This document shows, piece after piece, positions 1 through 6,000 of a DNA stretch of 9,672 bases. The notes beneath the pieces are model-generated. The model ran no database searches. It worked only from the letters and a program-made list of their open reading frames with translations, and was not told the DNA's origin. The stretch covers positions 1 through 9,672 of the forward strand of contig JAFGIA010000463.1 in the NCBI GenBank assembly GCA_016929795.1. Direction: 5' to 3'. Made by a program: the position numbers and the translations under genes. Source of the DNA: Anaerolineae bacterium (GTDB lineage Bacteria; Chloroflexota; Anaerolineae; JAAYZQ01). Numbering within the stretch: the first letter of the stretch is position 1; every line of letters begins with the position of its first letter.

Positions 1-143
1 ATGGCCCGGCGCTCCACGTCCTTCTTGCCCAGGAAGGGCATGAGCATGCCCACGCCGAAATCAAAACCTTCCAGAAAAAAGAATCCGATCCACAGGATGG
101 CGATGAGGATGAACCACAGGGTTTGCAGAAATTCTGTAGACAT
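1..143 (-). CDS. cydB: Cytochrome bd quinol oxidase subunit II, N-terminal fragment
   Basis: CydB is the second membrane subunit of cytochrome bd, the quinol oxidase that reduces O2 to water. Only the first 47 codons are present; the gene continues past the left edge. The translation starts MSTEFLQTLWFILIAI and has the family's first transmembrane helix followed by EGFDFGVGML. This matches the conserved (D/E)GFDxGVG segment of CydB, with Asp28 at the place of E. coli Asp29, and then the typical FLG-K-x-D-x-ERR stretch. The ATG at 141-143 is supported by a GGGAGA Shine-Dalgarno sequence (complement of 151-156) 7 nt upstream. The cydA stop is only 15 bp before this start, so the two are surely co-transcribed and probably translationally linked. 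The identification is firm; the rest of the subunit cannot be judged. Confidence 0.96.
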   Translation of the reverse strand, partial: MSTEFLQTLWFILIAILWIGFFFLEGFDFGVGMLMPFLGKKDVERRA

Positions 144-158
144 GGCAGTCTCTCCCGC

Positions 159-1550
159 TTATTCTTGAACCCCGCCAGGCGACGGGGCGAGCTCGACGGC
201 TTCTTGCATCGCTGCATTGGGGCCAGCTTTGGCATACTTGACCAGCAGGTACACATCGGCAACCATCAACGCAGCATAGAGCAGCGTAAAGCCGATCAGG
301 GTAAAAAGCACCATACCTGCCCCCACGTTGGGGGACATGGCGTTCTCGGTCTTGAGCAGCCCGTGCACAATCCAGGGTTGGCGACCGGTTTCGGTCAGGA
401 TCCAGCCGGCGGTGTTGGCGATGTAGGGCAGGGCAATAGCCAAAGGCAGCCACTTGAGCCAGCGAGCCCACTTCTGAGGCCATTTTTTCCAGGGCAGGTA
501 CAGGGCATAGGCCGCCAGGCCGATGATGAGCAAGCCCGCGCCAACCATAACCCGGAACATCCAAAAAGTGAGGGCCACCAGCGGAACATAGTCTCCCGGG
601 CCATAGGTGGCCACATATTCCGCCTGAAGCTGGTTGATGCCCGGGATGTTGCGGACAACCTTGGGGAAATAGAACCAGTTGAGCGCCCCTGGGATCTGCA
701 GGCTCCAAGTCTCGCGCTTGCCGGTGGAGTCAAAGAGAGCCACTACGGTAAACGGTGCCGGCTCGGCAGTCTCCCAATGGGCCTCGGAGGCGGCAGCGGC
801 CATCGGCTGCACTTCGAGCAAATAGATGCCCTGGAAATGGCCGGCCAGTCCGACACTCACCCCCCCGATGAGGCCCAGGATGGCCGCGATCTGGAATGAC
901 TTTTTGAATACCTCGACGTGCTGGTTGCGGGCCAGGTGATAAGCGCTGATGCCCAGCACAAAGAACGCCGCCGTGGCCAGGCCGGCAGTGACGGCGTGCA
1001 CGAAGAGCCACCACCCCCGCGGGTTGGCGAGCAGGGCACCAAAATCGACCAGCTCGGCGCGGCCCGCTGCCTCGTTGAGGGTATAGCCGACCGGATGCTG
1101 CATAAAGCCGTTGGCCAGCAGGATGAATAGCGCCGACAGGTTCGACCCAATGGCCACAAGCCAGATCGTCGCGGCGTGCAATCCCTTGGACAGCCGGTCC
1201 CACCCAAAGAGCCAGATGCCCAGGAAGGTCGACTCCAGAAAGAAGGCCAACAGCCCCTCAATGGCCAGCGGTACGCCAAAGATATCGCCGACGTAGCGGG
1301 AGTAGGTGGACCAGTTCATGCCGAATTGGAACTCCTGGACGATGCCCGTCACCACACCCATGGCAAAGTTGATCAGAAAGAGCTTCCCCCAGAACTTGGC
1401 CATGCGTTTGTAGGTTTCGTTGCCCGTACGGACATAGGCCGTTTCCATGATGACTACGAACCAGACCAAACCCAGGGTCAGCGGGACGAAAAAGAAGTGA
1501 TAGATGGTGGTGATGGCGAATTGCCATCGCGACAGTGTGACCGGATTCAT
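159..1550 (-). CDS. cydA: Cytochrome bd quinol oxidase subunit I
   Basis: CydA carries the quinol site and the three hemes (b558, b595, d) of the cytochrome bd terminal oxidase in the cytoplasmic membrane. The 463-residue product is complete and very hydrophobic. Visible landmarks: His18 in the first helix (heme-ligand position, E. coli His19), Glu98 and Glu106 in IEGLLAFFLES, His185 in WWLFVHAVTAG (b558 ligand position), QPMAAAASEAHWET, the Q-loop stretch KRETWSLQIPG near 279-288, Arg333/Met335 in FRVMVG (second b558 ligand position) and GWILTETGRQPW at 382-393, whose Glu387 fits E. coli Glu445. It is about 60 residues shorter than E. coli CydA, mainly in the Q-loop, so it belongs to the short-Q-loop class, as in Geobacillus. 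Such enzymes are often menaquinol-linked; that is inference here. A GGGAGG site (complement of 1560-1565) lies 9 nt before the ATG. It is the middle gene of the prenyltransferase-cydA-cydB run. All key residues I could check are present. Confidence 0.98.
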   Translation of the reverse strand: MNPVTLSRWQFAITTIYHFFFVPLTLGLVWFVVIMETAYVRTGNETYKRMAKFWGKLFLINFAMGVVTGIVQEFQFGMNWSTYSRYVGDIFGVPLAIEGLLAFFLESTFLGIWLFGWDRLSKGLHAATIWLVAIGSNLSALFILLANGFMQHPVGYTLNEAAGRAELVDFGALLANPRGWWLFVHAVTAGLATAAFFVLGISAYHLARNQHVEVFKKSFQIAAILGLIGGVSVGLAGHFQGIYLLEVQPMAAAASEAHWETAEPAPFTVVALFDSTGKRETWSLQIPGALNWFYFPKVVRNIPGINQLQAEYVATYGPGDYVPLVALTFWMFRVMVGAGLLIIGLAAYALYLPWKKWPQKWARWLKWLPLAIALPYIANTAGWILTETGRQPWIVHGLLKTENAMSPNVGAGMVLFTLIGFTLLYAALMVADVYLLVKYAKAGPNAAMQEAVELAPSPGGVQE

Positions 1551-1610
1551 TGGATCTTTCCTCCCTGCAGTGCCATGGCGCGCCCCTGTGAGTGCTCTCG
1601 TTCTTCCATG

Positions 1611-2651
1611 CTACCGCAACGGCCAGAAGTCGCTCACGACAAGGCGCAGGATCGTGTCTATGATCAGGCCCAGGACGAACAGGCCACCGAACAAACGGTT
1701 GTGGTAGAAGGCGAATGCCGAAAACCAGGTCGGCCAGGCCGGATAGCCTTCGGGCGGTTCCTCCGGGCGAGGTTGGGTAAGCACACCGAGAGCCGTCACC
1801 AGGCGCTTCCCGGCCAAGAAGACGATGAGCATCACCGGGGTCAAGTACCTTGGTACAAAGACCAGGTACAGAATCACGAGGTAGATAAGCACCAGGGCGG
1901 CCATGTTGATGTAGCGCGACGCCTTTTCGCCCAGCCTGACTGGCAGGGTGCCCACGCCTTTGCGCTTGTCGTCGATCATCTTGTCGATGTGCTTGCCGAT
2001 GTTGATGCTGACCACGCTTAGGCCAAAGGGGACACCCGCCAGGGCCACATGCCACACATTATCCGTCCAGCCCTGGGCGAGGACAATATATACCCCGGCA
2101 ATCATGATCGGGCCCCAGATCAAAAAGATGGCTAGTTCGCCCAGCGCCAGGTATTTGAGTGGCCAGGTGTAGAGAAGCAATACTATGGCTCCAAAAATGA
2201 AAAGGTCGATGACCACGAGCGAAAAATCGGTATAGATGAGGGCAAAGATGCCCGAGAGGAAGGCCAACGCGCCGCTGACGGCGAACCACTGGATCTGCTG
2301 GCGCAGGCTCCAGAACCCCTGCACAAGAGGGTGCACCCCGTATTGTGTGCGAAAGTAGTAGTCTTGGTCCACCCCGCGTTTGTAGTCGGTATAATCGTTG
2401 AGGAGGTTGTTGGTGCCGTGGGCGATAAACAGGCCGAGGGTAACGATCAGCCAGGGTAAAAAACTGAAATGGCCATCGCGCGCGGCCAGGAGTCCCGCGA
2501 TGATGCACGAAAAGAGGGTCACGGTGGTCACCGCCGAACGGGTGGCGATCAGCCACTTGGAGACGACATCGAGCTGGTCCCACTCCTCCTTCTTGTCCAT
2601 TTTGACAAGGGTCCACAGAGCGGTCTTCCACATGGCAAAGTTGATCTTCAT
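1611..2651 (-). CDS. UbiA-family membrane prenyltransferase (substrate unknown)
   Basis: UbiA enzymes move an isoprenoid chain from its diphosphate onto an acceptor such as a quinone precursor, inside the membrane. From the chosen start the protein has 346 residues with about eight or nine hydrophobic helices. The first Asp-rich motif is NDYTDYKRGVD (residues 85-95), a good match to the Mg-diphosphate-binding NDxxDxxxxD. The second is GKHIDKMIDDKRKGVGTLPV (219-238). It keeps Asp223, Asp227/228, Lys/Gly and TLPVRLG but lacks the R-D-x-x-x-D-x-x-x-G spacing I expect in MenA. The open frame extends upstream to an ATG at 2762, but the ATG at 2649-2651 is preferred because GAGAGGG (complement of 2656-2662) lies 4 nt before it; the upstream in-frame ATGs lack such a site. 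The gene ends 60 bp before cydA on the same strand, so a link to the quinol pool is plausible. A menA-type role is possible but not shown; a paralogue with another acceptor is equally open. Confidence 0.88.
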   Translation of the reverse strand: MKINFAMWKTALWTLVKMDKKEEWDQLDVVSKWLIATRSAVTTVTLFSCIIAGLLAARDGHFSFLPWLIVTLGLFIAHGTNNLLNDYTDYKRGVDQDYYFRTQYGVHPLVQGFWSLRQQIQWFAVSGALAFLSGIFALIYTDFSLVVIDLFIFGAIVLLLYTWPLKYLALGELAIFLIWGPIMIAGVYIVLAQGWTDNVWHVALAGVPFGLSVVSINIGKHIDKMIDDKRKGVGTLPVRLGEKASRYINMAALVLIYLVILYLVFVPRYLTPVMLIVFLAGKRLVTALGVLTQPRPEEPPEGYPAWPTWFSAFAFYHNRLFGGLFVLGLIIDTILRLVVSDFWPLR

Positions 2652-2655
2652 CTGG

Positions 2656-2662
2656 CCCTCTC
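2656..2662 (-). promoter_or_regulatory. Shine-Dalgarno site fixing the prenyltransferase start
   Basis: On the minus strand the sequence GAGAGGG is followed by CCAG and then ATG at 2651. The alternative in-frame ATGs at 2762, 2711 and 2600 have no comparable purine-rich site, so this one decides the start. The spacing of 4 nt from the last G is slightly short but workable. Confidence 0.6.
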
Positions 2663-2774
2663 TGCTTTCTTTGATAGGATAGTCCGTTTCGCCCACCTCA
2701 CTGTCTATCATGAGTTCGGCAGGTGATTGTGACCAGCGGCCCCACCATGGGGCGCATAGCACTGCACACGAACC

Positions 2775-2803
2775 ATTCTACCACACTTCATTCTCCCTGA
2801 CAA
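2775..2803 (-). promoter_or_regulatory. Sigma70-type promoter of the prenyltransferase-cydAB operon
   Basis: Read on the minus strand there is TTGTCA (complement of 2798-2803), a spacer of exactly 17 bp, and TAGAAT (complement of 2775-2780). Each hexamer matches the consensus at 5 of 6 positions. Transcription would begin near 2768, giving a leader of roughly 117 nt before the ATG at 2651. The -10 box overlaps the left arm (CTACCAC, 2778-2784) of an inverted repeat whose right arm (GTGGTAG, 2808-2814) lies just upstream of the -35 box, a layout that could let a repressor occupy the promoter. The promoter is read from sequence only. Confidence 0.6.
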
Positions 2804-2868
2804 ATGGGTGGTAGGAAAGTTGGTGCTGGGGGAAGTTGGGAATTGTTGTCACGACTTGGCGGCGCCGC

Positions 2869-2897
2869 TTGACACCGCGCGCAAAATATGTTACTGT
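2869..2897 (+). promoter_or_regulatory. Sigma70-type promoter of the C25 protease gene
   Basis: A perfect TTGACA (2869-2874) is followed by a 17-bp spacer and TACTGT (2892-2897). The -10 hexamer matches only 3 of 6 consensus bases but has an extended -10 element, TG one base upstream (2889-2890). Transcription would start near 2904, leaving a leader of about 160 nt before the start codon at 3065. The leader is long enough for control at the RNA level and contains a palindrome and a hairpin, but no recognised regulatory RNA. Confidence 0.5.
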
Positions 2898-3010
2898 TTC
2901 TCTGCATACTGTATCCAGGTCGCTTTGTTATCCACTTTTTGGTGATCGATGACCTAACAGGCGGGCCTGGCTGGTTGAATGTACTCCTTTCGCCGTGGTT
3001 CAGTTTCGTC

Positions 3011-3025
3011 TCGCGCGTGGCGCGA
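3011..3025 (+). other. Perfect hairpin in the protease leader
   Basis: TCGCGC and GCGCGA form a 6-bp stem around the 3-nt loop GTG, about 40 nt before the start codon. It is not followed by a T run, so it is not an intrinsic terminator. It could stabilise the mRNA or shape the translation start region; in GC-rich DNA it may also be chance. Confidence 0.3.
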
Positions 3026-3053
3026 TGACATCGCTCACTTGCAAATACTTATC

Positions 3054-3064
3054 GAGGGGAGGAG
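3054..3064 (+). promoter_or_regulatory. Strong but tightly placed Shine-Dalgarno site of the protease gene
   Basis: GAGGGGAGGAG directly abuts the ATG at 3065. If the core GGAGG (3058-3062) pairs with 16S rRNA, only 2 nt separate it from the ATG but 5 nt separate it from the GTG at 3068. Translation may therefore start at Val2, or the upstream GAGGGG may be the pairing part. The difference is a single residue and does not change the signal peptide. Confidence 0.5.
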
Positions 3065-6000
3065 ATGGTGCAAAAGCTGTGTTCGTTCCTTCAGAAAGCG
3101 TCGATGTTAGTCCTGCTCCTGGCACTTGTTCTCCCCCTCGCAGGACATTTGCCCGCCCGCCTGGCGGCCCAGGCGGTACCTGCCGCTCTTGCGCCCGGCG
3201 CCGCCCCTGATCCGTGGATCGAGGCCTCGTCGACCAGCATCCGGGAGGTGATCCTCGACGTGTCGGTGCCCGGCATCGAGCTGGAGCAGGTCACCGTCGA
3301 CGACAACGTCTTTCAGCGCGTCATCTTGCCCCACACTGGTCGCACCGCCGAGGTGGGGCGCCCCGAGCTGCCCACCTTTGCCCGCTTTGTCGCTGTCCCA
3401 CTCGGCGCGAGGGTCGATGTGGAGGTGGTCGAATCGCGTGCAGAAACCTATCCCGATGTGCTCGTTTACCCCGCCCAGCCGCCGCTGCCCGATCAACCGC
3501 TGCCGGCGGTCGAGGGCGAGCCGGTCATCGGGCGCGGCACGCAGGGGGAGGAGTTCCTGTTCGACGCTGGCTTTTACGCGCGTGACGTCTCCTATCCGGT
3601 GGCCCCCATCGTGGCGCAAGAGACGGGACGCCTGCGCGACGTACCCTACGTCCTCGTGCAATTTTACCCCGTGCAGTACAACCCCGCGACCAGGACGCTG
3701 ACGCTCCACACCTACCTGCGCGTCCGCATCCGGTTTGAGGGGGGCACCGGCCTGTTCACCGGCGGCGCGCCTCGCGCCGAGAATTTCGAGCGCATGTACC
3801 GGCGCCTGTTTCTCAACTATGACGCCATCGAGGCGCCGCCGCCGCGTCCGGAAGGGTTCGTGACCGACGCGACGGGGGCCGACTATTTGATCATCACGGC
3901 GCCCGATTTCGAGCGCCCGGCCCGCGACCTGGCTGAGTGGAAGACGCGCCGCGGCCTCCTGACGGTGGTGGCGACCACGGACGAGACAGGCTCTAGCCTG
4001 ACCGAGATCGATGCCTACATCCAGAACGCGTACGATACCTGGAGCCCGCGTCCCGCCTACGTCCTGTTTTTGGGCGACGCGGAACAGATCCCGGTGCACT
4101 ATGTGACGATGCACAGCTATCACAGCACGCACACAGGCACCGATCTCTACTACTTTACCACCGCCGGCGACGACTATATGCCCGACATGGCCGGCGCGCG
4201 TATCCCTGCCAGCACCGAGGAAGAGGCGCGGCGCATCGTCGACAGCATCCTGCAGTACGAGCAGGACCCACCCGCCGACAGCAGCTTCTATAGCAACTTT
4301 CAGGTGGCAGCCTACTTCCAGGACGATAACAACGACGGCACCGCCGACAGGCTCTTTACTCAGACGTCGGAAGAGATCCGCGATTATCTGGTAAACAACC
4401 AGAGCAAGACGACCACCCGCTGCTACACCACCAATTCCACATCCCCGCAATACTATTACGATGGCTCGCCGGTTCCTGCCGACGTGCGGGCAGCACTGTT
4501 GGCGCACAGCGACAGGACGTGTGTCACGAACAACATGAACCAGGGACGCTTTATCCTGAACCACCGCGACCACGGCATCAGCTATGGATGGGGAGACCCC
4601 GAGTACTTGAGCCGAGATGTGCGCGGTCTGGGGTACGCCGATCCCGAGGAGCTGCCCGTCGTGTTCTCTATCAACTGTGAAACCGCATGGTTCGACTCAG
4701 AGACGGATGAAGAGGGGTGCGACTATGTTGGCAGTTCCTCTTTTTCCGAAGAGTTCCTCGTGCAAAACAAGGCAATCGCCGTGTTTGGCGCCACCCGCGT
4801 CAGCTACAGTTGGTACAACGACGCCCTCGTCAAGGGCTACTACGATGCGATCTGGAGCGGCATGCTCCCATCCTTTGGCAGCGGCTCGCCCTTCCGCGAC
4901 GACCTCTACCGCCTGGGAGACGCACTCGGTTGGGGCAAGGCCTACCTGCTGACTCAATACCCACCCCCCAACTCGACGACCCTCACCACCATGGAGATCC
5001 ATCATCTGCTCGGCGACGCCACGCTCGAGATCTGGACGGACGTGCCGCAGTCGATGGTCGTGTCGCATCCCACCTCGGTCGGCGCGGGTGCGACGAGCCT
5101 CGACGTGACCGTCGACGTCGCCGATGCCTGGATCGTGATTGTCCAGAACGGCGCCATCGTCGGGCAGATCGCTTCTTCGGTCGCCGGCAGCAATGCGGTT
5201 GCACTCAGCCCCGCGGCGGCAGATGGCCCACTGTACGTGACGGTGACAAAGCACAACTACCGCCCCTACCAGGGGACAGTGGACGCTGGTGCCACCCACA
5301 TCCTCTCGGGCTGCGTACGCGACGACGGCGTGGGTGTGGAGAACGTCTGGATCGTCCTGGGCGCTGGCGTGCCGCCCGCGCGCACCGATGCGACGGGCTG
5401 CTACAGCCTGAAGGTGGGGGATGGGACCTATTCCGTCGCCGCCAGCAGCGAGCGGTGGGTCACCGTGCCCGCGGCCCAGGAAGTGACCGTTGCCGGGGCG
5501 GACGTGGGCAGTGTCGATTTTGGCGCCGAGCCGCAGCGGGCGCGCCCCGGCGACAGTTACAGCTTTGAGTCGGGCCGCCTCGACGCGGCCTGGACGGTCG
5601 CCGGCGATGGCTTTGGGCGTGCGGACACGATGGACTGTCCCGCCAATGGCAGCTATGCGCTGATCCTCGATCAAACCGACTATGGGCAGTTCGCCACAGC
5701 CGGGGCAATCCTCTCGGCCGATCTCGCCTGCCGCACCGACGCGGTACTCACCTTCTGGTGGCGCGACAACGCCGACGAGGATCACGCCCAGGATGCCGTG
5801 CTTATTCGGCGCAACAGATCCGACAGTTGGTGCAGCATCTGGAACTTTACCGGGAGCCAGGTGGCCTACGTCCAGCAGAGCATCAATCTCAACACCGCCG
5901 CCCAGGCGTGCTGGGGATCGAGCGCGCTCACCTCCGACTTTCAGATCCTGTTCCAGCAGTACGACAACTATCGCTGGCCCGGCTCCGATGGCATCGCCAT

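Larger units (their letters stand above)
2652..3064. other. Divergent intergenic region between the cyd block and the protease gene
   Basis: This 413-bp gene-free stretch separates two divergent genes. It contains one sigma70-like promoter for each direction (2775-2803 minus, 2869-2897 plus) with about 65 bp between their -35 boxes, a 7-bp inverted repeat around the minus promoter (2778-2784 with 2808-2814), and two copies of AAGTTGG spaced 16 bp apart (2817-2823, 2833-2839) just upstream of the plus promoter. The protease leader adds an imperfect palindrome at 2941-2954 and a perfect 6-bp hairpin at 3011-3025. A 5-bp GC hairpin (2739-2753) lies in the cyd-side leader. I see no convincing small gene, riboswitch or known FNR, Rex or CRP site. 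Confidence 0.6.

Noticed and set aside
2652..2762. N-terminal extension of the prenyltransferase to the ATG at 2762
   Set aside because: The extra 37 codons are open, but their ATG would lie only about 6 nt from the predicted transcription start and has no Shine-Dalgarno site. The residues are not hydrophobic or family-like, while the ATG at 2651 has a good site.
3107..4573. A 488-codon minus-strand open frame opposite the protease's N-terminal half
   Set aside because: It lies in the codon shadow of the real gene, shows no recognisable family, and starts within the catalytic His codon region without a ribosome binding site.
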